A stretch of 64,000 nucleotides of DNA from Nematopogon swammerdamellus (taxonomy: Eukaryota > Arthropoda > Insecta > Lepidoptera > Adelidae). Positions 41,200 to 53,456 of this stretch are shown in pieces. The notes beneath the pieces were generated by a model. The model saw only the letters and a list, made by a program, of their open reading frames with translations, did not search any database and was not told the DNA's origin. The number at the start of each line of letters is the position of its first letter. Position 1 is the first letter of the stretch. A program made the position numbers and the translations under genes. Location: NCBI GenBank assembly GCA_946902875.1, contig OX336349.1, positions 13,973,891-14,037,890 of the forward strand, given 5' to 3'.

Positions 41200-43040
41200 A
41201 CCTTATCCAATACAATTGGATAAGATTTATTTTTTTACATCTTTGTGAAGATGGAATACAAAAGGCGGGCTTCCTCGCGAAACTACTCACTCACTCACTG
41301 AGGCGCCATGCCAGCAGATTTTCCGACTGTTACTGGGCTGTCTAGCCTGTTAATACGACGTTTGAAGACACCCAGATATGACTTATTCTTAATGCTCTAA
41401 GACTTGTAGAATAAGCGCTTGTGAAAAATTGCCGAATCGTGAAATAACTTCATGTGGAATTTTAGGTTCACAAGCGCTCTGAATAACGTATCCAAAAGAA
41501 TATACAGACTAGGGAAACTATAGTAAAATAATATTTAAAGAGTGTATTGCAATATTATTGCTACTTATTCCGAAAATTGTGCAAACTTTTAATAATCCCC
41601 GCTCCCGGGTCGCCGGAGTAGTAAGCGGATCCCGGGAATCCTTGCGAAGCCCTAGAGTTCCCAGCTGCTCAACAAAATGGCCGGAAAATCCGCTTTCATA
41701 TTTTCATCAAAGATAATCAGATTACTGAAGCTCGGGACTACGGTAGGTGGCGGAGTGTGACCTCATACGGTGCTCGGTGGCAAGGCAGAACCATAGGCTG
41801 GATCCAAGATGTTTGTTGACAATGATTAAAAAGTGTGGGAACAAAATTATGTAATAATTATTGTGTTATGTAACAATTATTGTAAAATACGTATTTTAAT
41901 TGTATTTAATTTGGATTACCTATATGTTTATGATCACTCCGGTGTCCGTTCGTCTGTCACAGAGGTTTTTCTCGAAAATTAAGTAACGTAGAAACTTGAA
42001 ATTTGGCATAATGATAGATCTTGATGACGCGCATTTATATCGCTCGTCAAAAACTAGATAAAAAGTTATTTTAATAAAATTATCTACAATCAATCAAAAT
42101 AAAATGTATGTGAAATTTTATAAATATTTACAATATTATCTACATCAAAGGGATAAGTTCGTCTTTGCATCTCATGTTATTGTTTATGTGTCTGTCATCA
42201 TGTTATAATATAGTCCCGCGGCGACCGAACTTCGCTCGCCGTCAGATGGCACTACATTACATATTACATCAGAATATTCTGTACAACGCCACCTGCGTTA
42301 GAAAAAAATATGTTTTTAGTGAGTAAACGGATTTTCTCAGGGATTACGAAACCTATCTAAATATAAAATTTCGTCCAAATCGTACAGACGTTTCCGAGAA
42401 ACCAATTATGTATTTATTTATAATATATGAGAGTCCCAGACCTATACCGGGCGATTCTCATCAGCAGTCCATGTAGGAAAAGTGTAAGGTTTGCAGAGCA
42501 AACTGATTATGCAGGAAAATAAATATTTGGCGAATTAAAAACATAATTTAAAAAAATTTATAAAAAAGATTGGCGTAGTCCTGCCATGTCGCAGCTCATC
42601 GCGTACGCTCGACCACTCTATCGAATTAGGCTATAATAACAATTTCTCCCTTAAATCGTAGATCTTGCCGTCGGAATGTTTTATGTTTGAACCCTTTCAA
42701 ATGTCAGAGCAAATATACAGGGAAGACAGTTATTAGATTTTTGAAGTAACATTGTATCAAGTTATGAGAAATTTCTACAAATTTCGAAAGGATTCAAAAT
42801 GCAGGCAGACTACTTATTAAATGAACATTGTATACTACATATATAACTTCCGGCATACATAATAGTAAACAGTGAGAATAACATTTGGTCTACGTATATA
42901 AATAAAGATCGTAGAGTGTGTTATTTTATAATTTGAGGACAACTCAACGATTAACATGGGGTTTTCATTTATACAAATCACATAATATAATACACCGTTT
43001 AACAGTTATCAAAAATACAGTATCAACCCAATACCGTACC
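41200..43040. other. No gene; R-like fragment at 42217-42430
   Basis: A small hairpin, AAATAAACCTTATCCAA with TTGGATAAGATTTATTT, is at 41195-41235. 41595-41830 is GC-richer (CCCGGGTCGCCGGAGTAG) and may be an old element piece. At 42217 CCGCGGCGACCGAACTTCGC resembles the R-repeat start. No coding sequence recognised. Confidence 0.4.
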
Positions 43041-43345
43041 GTGTGGGGCCGGTACTTAAAAAAGTATAGCCCCACTTCATCTCTCCACGCGCATATAGTA
43101 GAAGGCGACTAAGGGATAAGTAAAAGATGCCGTACGATAGGCTAGCCATCTCTCACCTTAGTATGGTCCTTCCACCGAGTCATGCAACAGGTGTACTTGC
43201 TGCTTGATAAGTTTTCTTGTCCGAATACTTTGGGAAACGTGATGGCCGATGTTGTGCTGCAATTTACCAGAGTGCTTTCAGTCTTCTGGCGAGTGTTTCC
43301 CGAATCCTTTAACCTGGGTGTCTTCAAACGTGGTCGGGCTTGACA
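43041..43345 (+). mobile_element. Retroposon A, 3' truncated
   Basis: GTGTGGGGCCGGTACTTAAA, GTAGAAGGCGACTAAGGGAT, GTACTTGCTGCTTGATAAG and GATGTTGTGCTGCAATTTAC follow the family order; the self-complementary half is replaced after CAGAGTGC and there is no (ATGT)n tail. Confidence 0.75.
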
Positions 43346-43378
43346 GCCTAGCTACAGTTTGCAAATTATTTTTAATTT

Positions 43379-43605
43379 TTTTTTATATGGAAACTGACAC
43401 GGTTGGCTCCATCACCTACAACATCCGTGATGTCAGCCTATAACACCGGGTGAACTTGGTGCCACGTCAGTGCTTCCCTTCGGTCGTGCCGGCCACACTG
43501 AACTGGACTGAAAACACAAACTATTTACATAGCCGTTTCGACCGACCTTTCATTCAGTGCCGTGGTACCATCCCGGGCGGGTTAAACCCTACCACCTAGT
43601 AATAC
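43379..43605 (-). mobile_element. SINE-S, 5' truncated
   Basis: T-run, ATGGAAACTGACACGGTTGG, the inverted body to CCCTACCACCTAGTAATACA. Sequence is close to the 12058, 40936 and 60109 copies, so a young group. Confidence 0.85.
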
Positions 43606-43644
43606 AAGAAATCTATATTACTAGGAAATCTGCTGGCATGGCGC

Positions 43645-43760
43645 CTCATTGAGCGTGGTTTCGCGAGGAGAGGTGGTTTTGGCTCTGTCGACTGCACCAT
43701 TGGTAACACTTCACAGCCACCCATGTTGGTTTACATATAGAAAAACCTGTGAAGGCACTT
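43645..43760 (+). repeat. T-repeat, promoter-like, copy 2
   Basis: TGGCGCCTCATTGAGCGTGG, TTTCGCGAGGAGAGGTGG, ATTGG box replaced by TTTTGGCTCTG, then CATGTTGGTTTACATATAGA AAAA as the TATA-like part. Confidence 0.5.
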
Positions 43761-43854
43761 CCTTCCACACTCATGTTATTATTACAGGTTCGTCGGTTTC
43801 GGACACTGCGCACTTCAACCTTCTGATCCTGAGAACTGGTCTTGTACCTATCTA

Positions 43855-44160
43855 TTATTACACGATGTATCCTGACAATCGGGGTAAGCAGATTTGTCGG
43901 TGTTGTGCTGCAAGTACTCTTGAAAATTTCAGCACGACACCGATCACCACATTTAGCAAACTATTAGGACAAGATAACTATCAAGCAGCAAGTAAGGCAC
44001 GAAGACCCACCTGCTACAAGACTCGGTGGAAGGACCGTGCCAAGTTGAGGGGTGGCTAGCCTGTCGCCCTTATGCACGGCATCTTGTCCTTACCCCTTAG
44101 TCGCCTTTTACGACATGTACGGGAGAGATGCAATGGGGATATTCTTTTAAATTACCGACC
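43855..44160 (-). mobile_element. Retroposon A, inverted
   Basis: ACACGATGTATCCTGACAAT, CGGTGTTGTGCTG, CAGCACGACACCGATC, AAGCAGCAAGTAAGGCACGA, CCTTAGTCGCCTTTTACGAC and GCAATGGGGATATTCTTTTA: the whole family order in reverse. Confidence 0.8.
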
Positions 44161-45376
44161 ATGCATGGTTACATTTATTACCTACTCTCTCATTTCAATA
44201 ATTCGATGTGTGTTTTCAAAACATTGTCGAGCAGTAGTTCCTGTATAAATGTAATGTTATGTTATTACGTTTTGTATATTTTCGGATACCACATACAGTC
44301 AGCTCCACAAGAGTAGATACACATATGGAACTGCGTCATACGCACGCTTCCTTTACCTGTTCTAGAGTTTTGAGAGATTAGCAGATAATGAGTTACTGCG
44401 ACAACGTTCTATACACGCGTCTCCAGCTTTAGAGTTCATAATACATATCGGCTGTAGCTTCATAAATGAATGTTGTTGAAACAATGTTTACTTCAGAACC
44501 GCACGTAGTTAATTTCGAGGCGTTCAATGTTCGCCGGAACATATAAATCATTCGAATAGGTTGTTTTCATTGTGCGAATCCGTTATGTTAACGGGTCTCG
44601 TTATACGCGGATGTACTCGCATAAATCCTAAATTAAATATAATTCCGAGATTCAGAACGAGGAGTTACGAAGGGAATTGAAGACATCACTTAGGGTGGAC
44701 TGGACAGACTCAATTATTTTTTTTAGTATACATAAACTGTTGGCGAGGCCATGTGAGAGGGATTTATTAATTGTGTTTAATTTCGTTGAGCGTTCTCTAT
44801 CCCTTAGGGACTCTGGGCCCTAAGTGATAGGGAAGATGAGTACTATCGGGCTGATATTTACAAATCATTGTGAAAATCCCTAAAAAAATAATTTAAAAAT
44901 ATGTTCGATCGAAGACATTAGGTGCCGGCTAATAGAGGAATTACACGTACATACTGTCTTATGGTCACGCTTATTTCCCAATGGCGGTAGGCAGCCATAA
45001 AGGAGTCTAATTGTATGTATTATACTGGTTTTTTTCTCTCTGGAAGGGACTTTACTATTAATTTTACTAAATAAAGCTCATAGAAAGTATTCCAGAAACT
45101 TTCCAAAATATTGAAATAATCAACTCGTAAAAAAGACAAAATAGGAAGAAATCTACGTGTATTCTCTTTAGTATTAATTACTAAGTAGTTATTAAGTATT
45201 ATGTAGTATTTACTAAGTTTTCTGTGGTTCAATCGTAGAGTACTCATATTTATCCATCTGCTTTATTCTAATTAAATGCTTATATTAAATGCCTTCTATT
45301 TCGGCAACGACGTCAGGAATTTAGACTCATGGGCAAACATTTTTTTATTGCTTTTATTATATTAATGAAAGTGAGA
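44161..45376. other. No gene recognised
   Basis: AT-rich, with scattered short frames lacking motifs. Nothing nameable. Confidence 0.4.
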
Positions 45377-45790
45377 CATGTGGCGCCGAGCCGAGGTGCG
45401 AGGTGTCTAACAACGCCCATGGAGATTCGGTCGTATGCGGGGATTGCGAATTCCATACCGGCCCGACATTCACGCTCCTCTAGATGGACCGGAGACTGTA
45501 CCTGGGGGAAAATATATGGGCTGGGAGAGCGTTCCAGAGTTTTACGGTTCAATGCAAAGACCTACAGAACCGATTGGTATGCGTCCGCGGTAAGTTCAGC
45601 GTATAGGGATGTATTCCCTCCCCTGTACGCGTAGTGCGGAAGTGGAAAGGGGACGGCGGGATCACGTCAAACAGCTCCTCAGAGCACTCCCTATAGAATA
45701 AGCGACACAATACACTTAGGGAGCCGACATCCCTACGGAATTGCAGTGGTTCTAGATCGCAGGACACACGGAAGCTTCTATAGCAAAATG
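45377..45790 (-). pseudogene. LINE-J 3' end: RT C-terminus and 3' UTR
   Basis: Minus strand shows CDLEPLQFRRDVGSLSVL, RECSEELFDVIPPSPFHF, GIHPYTLNLPRTHTNRFC and a 3' UTR with GGAATTCGCAATCCCCGC-type sequence ending near GCGCCACATGTC. It parallels 12640-13207 and is 5' truncated. Frame broken near 45550. Confidence 0.85.
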
Positions 45791-46382
45791 AATGGGGAAT
45801 AATTTTTAAATAGCTCCACATTCGTAAGACTTATGTTCGTCTCATTCATTACTTAATTTCCTCGACTTTAGTAACTCAAAGACGAACAAATTAGCAATGT
45901 TAATGGAACAAATTCTTCCGTCCAAGCGAAGCCTCCGTCGGCATATCGATCTTCTACCAAGTCAAACCAGTGAAATTGTGTCAATAAAGCATTTCAGTTA
46001 TATTTGAGACCTCAGAAGTATTGACTTTTCCTTTTCCATTTATAAACGACAACTAAACTACAATACTTACATAATTAAGAACTTGCTGAATGTCGAAAAC
46101 GAGGCCATTGACGGTGAAACAATCGCTAAAGTTAAATCCACTGCTTTGACATTGTTTCTAATTGCCGAATTAGGAGTTTAACTTGAAATTGTTACGAGTA
46201 TTTTATTGTACCATTTATATTTTTAAATATGACAATTAAAACAGACAAAAGGTGAAGGTGAAAAATGTTTACATTTTCACAAATTTTTGCAAAATGTAAG
46301 TAAAGTAATAGTATTTTTTTTTATTAAAAAAAATTGGTGGGGAGACAAGACCGAAAAATTGTTTACCCATATTTAAAGTGAT

Positions 46383-46539
46383 GTACAGTTCCCGGCAACA
46401 AATACCGGAGAAAATCCAGTTGTAGAGCGTCGTCCCTGTCGCACAGAGACGTGCGAGTTCGTGCGACAGGGACGACGCTCTACATCCGAATTGTCTCTTT
46501 CTAAACTCGACACGTATTATTTGATGCCGGGAACTGTAC
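46383..46539. mobile_element. M1 inverted-repeat element, intact
   Basis: Ends GTACAGTTCCCGGCAACAAA and ATTTGATGCCGGGAACTGTAC (imperfect). Core CAGTTGTAGAGCGTCGTCCC pairs with GGGACGACGCTCTACATCC around GTGCGAGTTC. 157 bases, reference copy for 22284 and 23606. Confidence 0.85.
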
Positions 46540-48122
46540 GTAAGTATCTAAATTAGATGTACTTACTACAAAAAATATTGTTTAATCCGACTACGAAAAA
46601 ATAAAGAATAATAACAAGAAATCGAATTTGATGTAGTCGTCTATTCGAATCCTTTTCGATCAACATTTCTTGATATTTCCTTCGCTTTTCTTAGTAGGGT
46701 TTTGTACAATATTTAGTATTTTGTATTTTCTTTCATTTTGGTCCTAAACCAATAAGGTGTGGTATGTTTTGGAAATCGCCTTTCAAACATTAGTTTACAT
46801 TATACCAGTCACCCCGACATCGATTCAAGGTACTTTTATATCAATTATTCAGTGTCCATCACTGTCTTGCGTGTTGTAATCAGGGACTAATTAGTAAGAC
46901 GTATAGTAATGTATCGCTATAGTAATGTAATGTTTCACTTTCGCACGCCCCTTCACACTTGGCATCAATGCTTGTCACTTAAGCAGTGACATGTCATAAT
47001 CTTGTCATGTCCCTCGTCATGTTGGCGTCTACGAAGTACGTAGAGTCGAGCTGTCAAATTAGGCGGCATGGCGGCCATCTTTTTATTCCATTTCTGTATT
47101 CGATTTATGAAATTCATATGAAAATGCGCCCTTCGATTTAAGGTCTTAATTGGTAACACAATATCTTTGAATTGTATTTTTACGTATGTTGTAAATACTA
47201 AATTTTACGAGGGCGCGTATCAGTTCAAATTTAAATAGCACACAACATAATTGCTTAGCTCACAGAAGTGTGAAAGCTTTGGTAAGAGGTGAGTCAGGTC
47301 AGGTAGGCAACAGGCAGGTCGTAGGCGTGCCGAGGTGATGATTCAACCAGCTAGACATTTTTTTCTGGCCTCGAGTCAGTATTGGAATTTCCTGCCTCCC
47401 CGAACCGAAATCCTGGGCATGCCCGTGAGACAGGTGCATGAAGATCCGTTGTGTCTGCCCACTTTATTGCAAGAGCGGGGTATAGTTATGTGTTTAGGTC
47501 TGTATGTCAGAGCTTTATTACTGTTTGTTACCTAAATTATGCTGTAAAATGTCATAATCCTGATTTAGGTAACAGCGCAACATAATGCACGGTGTAAAAT
47601 TTTTAGTGGTATCTACTTTTTTTATTTACTGGAAAAAATATTCTGTTTGTGAAACTGAATTGAATATTTGACATCTAATTTTTTTGCCATTTTTGTATGA
47701 GAAAGTGAAAAAATGTACTCAAAGTAAAAAGTCGCACCACAAAAAGTGGCACTACCAAATATTAATGCAACACATTGTATTATTGATGCTCGTTCAATTT
47801 CTTGACGTCTCTCGAATAATATAAGTACCTTTATCTAGTTTATATATGTACAATGCCACAAGAAACTAACCTCAATTGAATAAACATCGGAAAGTTTACG
47901 AATAAGTATAACACAATATTTCTGATCTGAGCGTGGGAGCAGTATCTACTGATGCTAGTGGCTTTATAAAAATAAAATCTTACGCTAGAGTGAGTCGGGA
48001 ATAATCCGTGAAGTGTTTCCAGTGTACACAAACGAAAGGTTTCGTAATACTCAAGGTCATCTTCTGAAGATAAAAGTGCTTGTTCTATATTTATTTTAAT
48101 GCAGAAGTATAGCATGGACGGC
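46540..48122. other. No gene recognised
   Basis: Near 47060-47085 the minus strand has ATGGCCGCCATGCCGCC, a YY1-like site and possible start, with a 64-codon frame that has no motif. 47285-47470 is GC-richer. The long minus frame at 47840-48235 borrows its start from the MITE at 48123. Confidence 0.4.
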
Positions 48123-48265
48123 CTAACCTGAGGCGAACGCACGTACGAACACAAATGCATTTCTCTAATACAAATGTTGCATGGCCTGAGCGTAGTGCTC
48201 AGGCCACACTCGCAGAATTTTATGGTCACCGTCATGCGTGAATGTATTTGTACGCCTCAGGTTAG
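48123..48265. mobile_element. Short inverted-repeat element, 143 bp
   Basis: Ends CTAACCTGAGGCG and CGCCTCAGGTTAG are exact inverses; GGCCTGAGCG and GCTCAGGCC sit in the middle. No coding capacity of its own. Confidence 0.8.
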
Positions 48266-49299
48266 AACGAACGACCTATACACTCGCCTATACATACATG
48301 CATGACTTAAAAACAAACAATATGAATGTGGTATTCTTACTAGTATTTTATTTGAAAATTATTCGTCTAAATTATTAAGTGATTGTTTCTGTAAAATGTT
48401 TTGGAGCAATAAAGTATTATTATGTAAGCACGGAATAAAATTTGGATTTAGATTCAAAAAATAATAAACAGAGAGAGTGCAAAAGTGTGCAAGACCGATT
48501 TTAACCATTCACTTAGATATTGCATCTTCAGTCTAGTTGAAATATATGTAAAGTATATAAGTATGTATGTTTAGTATATAAGAGTTGGTATATTATAATA
48601 TTTATTTTTCTTATTGTATATGTATATGTATTATCTATATGTAATAATGATATTGGTTCTATGTATTTTTGCACAATTTGTCTATGTAAGTTGTGTATTT
48701 ATATTTCATACTACTGTTCAATCTTTAGTACTGCATTGTCCGCCTCTACGTGTTTTCCACATCCCAAAGGTTAGTTCGTGAAAATTCCGCAAAGGATTAA
48801 ACTCGCCTTTTTGTGAGCCTTTTATATTATAATGATGTACTAAATTATATTTCGCTAATTATATTTATATTGTAATAAAGTCATTTTCATTTTATTATAC
48901 TAACGCAGGTAAGGATGTGTATATACGACAGTAATACAAACTCAATAATGTCATCACTAAAGTGGGTGGTCAAATATAATGCTTATAAAATTATTTATTC
49001 AAACTAGTGTCCATTGCCAAATAAAAATACTCGAAATAAAACATAGTGTAATGTGATATTCCGTTTCCAAATAGTTGTTTGCTCATTTCAAACGTTCTAA
49101 CTATGATTAAAAAAAAATGTTAGCACTCTACGCTTCGTAGCTCAAATAAATATACTATGAAAATCTGTCCATTCAAGAGTTAAATAAAGTCAAAAGTGAA
49201 GCTGAATAAAAGCCTCTACACAAAATACTACAGGCGGGTCGATTTAAGAACCTCTCCCCTTTTTAAGTCGGTTAAAAATACGCTTACTTTTAGGTTGTC
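48266..49299. other. No gene; N-repeat scrap at 49240-49275
   Basis: TTTGGAGCAATAAAGTATT (48400) is a LINE 3' UTR end. GAACCTCTCCCCTTTTTAAG TCGGTT at 49248 is an inverted N-repeat start. The rest is AT-rich. Confidence 0.4.
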
Positions 49300-50440
49300 T
49301 CGCATATCCGGTACACATAACGGCGCGCACATCCGCCGCCCAGCCGGTGCGATGTCTGCTGTGCAGGCGCGCGAGTTTCAGGTAAAAAGGTTCAAGGGTG
49401 CCATAAAGCGTGATTGTGTGGATAATTTCATTTTATGGGCGCGGCGGCCGCGAAATGGATCCATTTTGGGTACTGTAAAGCGATAGGCACTTTTACAGCT
49501 GGCTTTATTGACCGGCGTGCGGAAGGTCTGAATGAACCGGCGATGCATTGGATTAATCAAGCGTATAAAAAAAATGTACGACGGTCGACTACCGGGAAAC
49601 AAATTCTAGATAGAACTGAAAGCGTCTACAAGAAGTCAGTAAGTTTATTAAGACGAGACGGAAGTTAACTTTCTCCATACAAAATCGTCTTTCGGAATTT
49701 ATGTTTTTTACCCCCCCTAAACCTTATCCGATTTTTACAATTCTGTTTTTTTTTTGTAATAAGGACAGTCGAATCTACGTTCCTGTCTTTTTATGTTTTG
49801 AATATATAAAGTGATGACTCAATAAACCTTAATGAACATCATGACATCAAAAAATACAAAAATAAAATTTTCGGTCGAAATACCTACAAATGTTTAGCTC
49901 CGGCGTTGCAGGTATATTTCATCTAAACAAAACAAAAATGACAGGAACATAGATTGGACTGTTTTTAAGACAAGAAAAAACAAATTGTAAAAATCGGATA
50001 AGGTTTAGGGGGCAAGAAAACATAAATGCCGAAAGACGATTTTCTATGGCGAAAGTTAACTTCCGTCTCGTCTTAAGAGCGGGCAGAAGATCTCCCGCGA
50101 CACCAGTTCGCGCTATCCTACCTGGCAATAATTAGTCAAAAATTATCATTTCATCCATTTCGCATTAGAAACTTCAGGACCCGTTTGCGTAGCAGGAAAA
50201 CAATTGTTGAGGGAGGTGGGCGCAAAGCGGCTACGTGAATCGTCTGGGGACAGCAGAGGCGTCGTCGTCGGTCTGGCCGTGCAGAGGGACGACAACGAGC
50301 GCTATGGGGACCTTCCCGCCGCCGCCGCGCCGGCGCCTCGTCGCTGCCCATGGATGAGATTTTCTATCTCGTTTAATGGGCGCCGACGTCGTCGTCGTTG
50401 GTGCCTCACGTCACCGCTACAACGGCTTATTTGCACCTGG
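49300..50440 (+). other. GC-rich segment with an ORF split by a TTAA element
   Basis: Composition is clearly GC-richer than the surroundings outside the inserted element. The frame from 49435 (MGAAAAKWIHFGYCKAIG, MHWINQAYKKNVRRSTTG, KQILDRTESVYKKSVSL) enters the inserted element at 49648; beyond the insert the same frame stays open for about 22 more codons to a stop at 50132. I do not recognise the product. It might be an exon or an unclassified transposon ORF. Beyond 50200 are GCCGCCGCC runs. Confidence 0.3.
49652..50072. mobile_element. Inverted-repeat element with TTAA borders, 421 bp
   Basis: TTAA at 49648-49651 and 50073-50076. Arms of about 115 bases: GACGAGACGGAAGTTAACTT at the ends and AACCTTATCCGATTTTTACA within, each with an inverted partner. 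The centre carries no transposase frame. TTAA borders suggest piggyBac-like or Kolobok-like mobilisation. Confidence 0.8.
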
Positions 50441-50514
50441 ACGGTTTTGAATTTTTTAAAATTTAAATTATATTTAAATAAGTTAATTTTTTTTTATGGG
50501 AAGCACGACATATG

Positions 50515-50660
50515 ACGCTCGCCAGACTAACGCAGAGGTGTAGTCCGACGGCGCCCACGGGCATTCGAATATTGACGGGGGCTGCGAATGCCATGTCGGC
50601 CGGGTAGGTGCACCTTCACATTGTGTTTGAAGGATCCCAGACTGTACATTAGAGGAAAGG
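50515..50660 (-). repeat. LINE-J-type 3' UTR remnant, diverged
   Basis: TATGACGCTCGCCAGACTAA, GGCGCCCACGGGCATTCG, GGGGGCTGCGAATGCCATG and TTGAAGGATCCCAGACTGTA follow the LINE-J 3' UTR with more change than the other copies. Confidence 0.65.
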
Positions 50661-50850
50661 AAATTTTGTTAGGTTTAGATTTAAACGGCCATTATTTTAT
50701 GTATTATATTGTATGTTACTTAGTATATGTTTTTAGTTTGTAAGTTTATTTTCTTACTATTTTTATTGTCATTTAATTTCGCTTGAAATATGAAAGATGT
50801 ACAATTTATTTTGTGGATCATGACAAAATAACAATGTTCATTTATCAATA

Positions 50851-51165
50851 ACTAGCTTTTGTCCGCGGCTTCGCTCGCGGTAGACTCGGTTTAATAGCAA
50901 ATCCGCTTTAAACGCAAATATTATAATAAACGATCGCTTCTCTTACATTTCCTCTCTCTCTCTCTCTCCCGTCAATACTATACTTTATTTGATACTGGTC
51001 AGCCCTAAGGCTATTTAGCGTGATGGTAGTGAGCCTCGAGAACTACTTGCCATTTGCAACCATTGCAAACCGCATCAAAATCTGTTCCGTGGTTCCGGAG
51101 TTTACTTCAAACATACATACATACAGACAGACGTTCCCTTTTATAAGAAGTAGAGATAGAGAAGA
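50851..51165 (+). repeat. R-repeat with (ACAT)n/(ACAG)n end
   Basis: Opens ACTAGCTTTTGTCCGCGGCT and TCGCTCGCGGTAGACTCGG; a (TC)n tract at 50948-50968; the end has CAAACATACATACATACAGA and TTATAAGAAGTAGAGATAGA, the usual close of such elements. Confidence 0.8.
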
Positions 51166-51299
51166 GATAAGCAATACGCCGAGACAGACACCCATTTACC
51201 TTATCGCTTCCATTTATGTAATGTCAATAATATTGCCTAATAAATGTACTATAGGATAAGATAAATTAACATATTTCATTTAATTTCATTTCAAATTCT

Positions 51300-51625
51300 T
51301 ACATACATACATATCACACACGCTGAATCGCGAGAATCGGGGTAAGCAGATTAATCGGTGTTGTGCTGCAAGAACTCTGGTAAATTACAGCACAACACCG
51401 ACCTCCACGTTTCGCAAAGTATTCGAACAAGATTCAATCGATCAAGCAGCAAGTAAGGCACGAAGACCCACCTGCTGCATGACTCAGTGGAAGTACCGTG
51501 CCAAGGTGAGAGGTGGCGAGCATGTCGCCCTTTACGGCATCTTATCCTTATCCCTTAGTCGCCTTTTACGACATGCATTGGGAGAGATGCAGTGGGGACA
51601 TTATTTTTAAGTACCGGCCCCCACG
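51300..51625 (-). mobile_element. Retroposon A, full length, inverted
   Basis: (ACAT)n tail at the left, ATCGGTGTTGTGCTGCAAG paired with TACAGCACAACACCGACC, AAGCAGCAAGTAAGGCACGA, CCTTAGTCGCCTTTTACGAC, and AAGTACCGGCCCCCACGG at the right. No tidy target duplication found here. Confidence 0.85.
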
Positions 51626-51974
51626 GTACTACTACTAAAATCCTTAATGCAATTAACACTTCTACACTTTTGCATTTTCTGGTCGAAGTTTTCCAACTTG
51701 CGAGCTTGAAAAAATTAAAACTTGCTTTACATAACTCAACGCCACACAGACAGCGTTGGAGAGCTGTGAAGTTTCTGAGCGAAGTAAAGTTACGCGAATG
51801 AAAAGCGTCCACACACGACGCGGCGGCGGCGCGGCGGCGTTCAAGTTTTGCAACTTGAAGAGTACCGGCGTAAAGTTGGCGTACGTAAACTAACACTAGA
51901 CTAATTTGATTTTCATTCAGAAATTTGCAAATACAGAGAGAGTAGGTACTCTCTCTCCGGGGTACCGAAATGTT
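51626..51974. other. No gene; GGCGGCG-rich patch
   Basis: ACGCGGCGGCGGCGCGGCGG at about 51818 is a short GC run. A minus frame of 113 codons crosses it but shows no motif. Confidence 0.35.
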
Positions 51975-52200
51975 GTTGTCCCATTCCTTGCCTGATTAGG
52001 TGGTAGGGCAAATCCCTCCCAGTTGACTGACCCCGTCGTCGGTACCGGTAAAATCAAGTACTTTTCATGGCTGACTTGGCTTTAAAAAAATACGTGTTTT
52101 TTTTTTTCAATTTAATGCAGCCGTCACGATGACAAGCAATAGCATGACAGCTGCACCGGCGACAGTGACCTGGTGTAATGGGCTAGTCACGCTATAGGAT
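51975..52200 (+). mobile_element. Probable decayed SINE-S relative
   Basis: CATTCCTTGCCTGATTAGGT GGTAGGGC and GTGACCTGGTGTAATGGGCT resemble the SINE-S body in order, with unrelated sequence between. Confidence 0.35.
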
Positions 52201-52704
52201 GATAGAGCTAACCTAACATAACCTCACATGGCAACAGTCTTTTAGTTAATTAAAAACCGACTCATACCCCTGAAGTATGTACGTACCTCCTTTTCCACAT
52301 AAAAAGAATAATCGAATCTTGGTATAGAATTATTCGCCCATTTGTTATGCACATGCTTGTGCAAATTTAAGAGTTTAATGATTTTCACATGGATCCTATC
52401 ATCACAACTTGGCCAAATCACATGAGACCACCCCTAAGAAGGTACCCTCTTTCTAATCATCATCATCATCGAAATAGTTTTATTAGTTTTTATTTTGATA
52501 TGTTATTTATTACTAAGCATGTTCACGTTTTTTAATTAAAAATTCATTCATTCGTTCATACGTCGGTATCATGACGACACGTTGTGAAATTCTGGAGAAT
52601 GTATAATCAATGAATTATTTAATCACACTGTCAATATTTCATCGTAATATCTGATAGACTACAATAAACATGTTTTTAAGTTTACACTGTTATTAATTAT
52701 ATTC
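52201..52704. other. No gene recognised
   Basis: AT-rich; a short (CAT)n run at 52459-52470. Confidence 0.4.
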
Positions 52705-52982
52705 ATTTTTAAGTTTCCGGATTAACAGTAGGTTTAAAGACTTACATAAGTCGACGTTTCGCCCGCTACGTCACGGGCTTCATCAGGAACTGCGGGAGTT
52801 CCTGGAGCCGACGTCTGGTGTCCGTTGTTGTCCACTGGTGTCCAGTTTGACGTCTGGTACAACGGACACCAGACGTCGGCTCCAGGAACTCCCGCAGTTC
52901 CTGATGAAGCCCGTGACGTAGCGGGCGAAACGTCGACTTATGTAAGTCTTTAAACCTACTGTTAATCCGGAAACTTAAAAAT
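52705..52982. mobile_element. Perfect 124-bp inverted repeat
   Basis: Arms 52705-52828 and 52859-52982 show no mismatch that I can find; loop 30 bases. Arms hold GTCGACGTTTCGCCCGCTAC and GGGCTTCATCAGGAACTGCG, and the loop repeats GTCTGGT and GTGTCCA motifs from the arms. The cytosine/guanine-rich 'GAAACGTCGAC' and 'CTGATGAAG' pattern is common in inverted ends of animal elements. No coding sequence. Confidence 0.9.
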
Positions 52983-53162
52983 TAATATACAATAAACATT
53001 TTACTAGACATAGGGTGTTTATAAAAGTGCTAGTGAGTGGGATAAGAATCTAGATTTATATGTTCACTCACTAGCTGTGCCGGCCGCTTTACTCGTGTTA
53101 AGAATATTGTAATATTGGCCTAAATTCGGGTAGTTATAGATAGGCATCTGTAAATATGTTTT

Positions 53163-53315
53163 TTAATGGAAACTGACACGGTTGGCTATAACATCCATAA
53201 TGTCAGCCAATAACACCTCGGCGAACTAGCTTTGGTCGTGCCGGCTACACTGAACTGGACGAAAAACACAAACTATTTACATAGACGCTTCGACCGACCT
53301 TTCATTCTGTGTGGG
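53163..53315 (-). mobile_element. SINE-S 3' part with internal deletion
   Basis: ATGGAAACTGACACGGTTGG, then a gap where CATCACCTACA should be, CATCCATAATGTCAGCC, CGTGCCGGCTACACTGAACT and CGACCTTTCATTCTGTGT. A second gap removes the GGTGCCACGTCAG block. Confidence 0.8.
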
Positions 53316-53456
53316 TTTCAGCCGGTTCACATTCATGAAAACATCATTTCAAATAATTCGCTCGATAGTCATGTACCTATTTGTTCTACGATAGAACAAA
53401 AATAAAAATGAAAATTTTATTACATATTTAAAAAGATACATCAACAACCTCTAAAG

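Noticed and set aside
47840..48235. 131-codon minus-strand protein
   Set aside because: The first third lies in the inverted-repeat element at 48123-48265; no motif in the rest.
49435..49465. Cloning-vector scrap (NotI-like GCGGCCGC and BamHI GGATCC close together)
   Set aside because: No vector backbone around them; GC-rich sequence can give both sites by chance.
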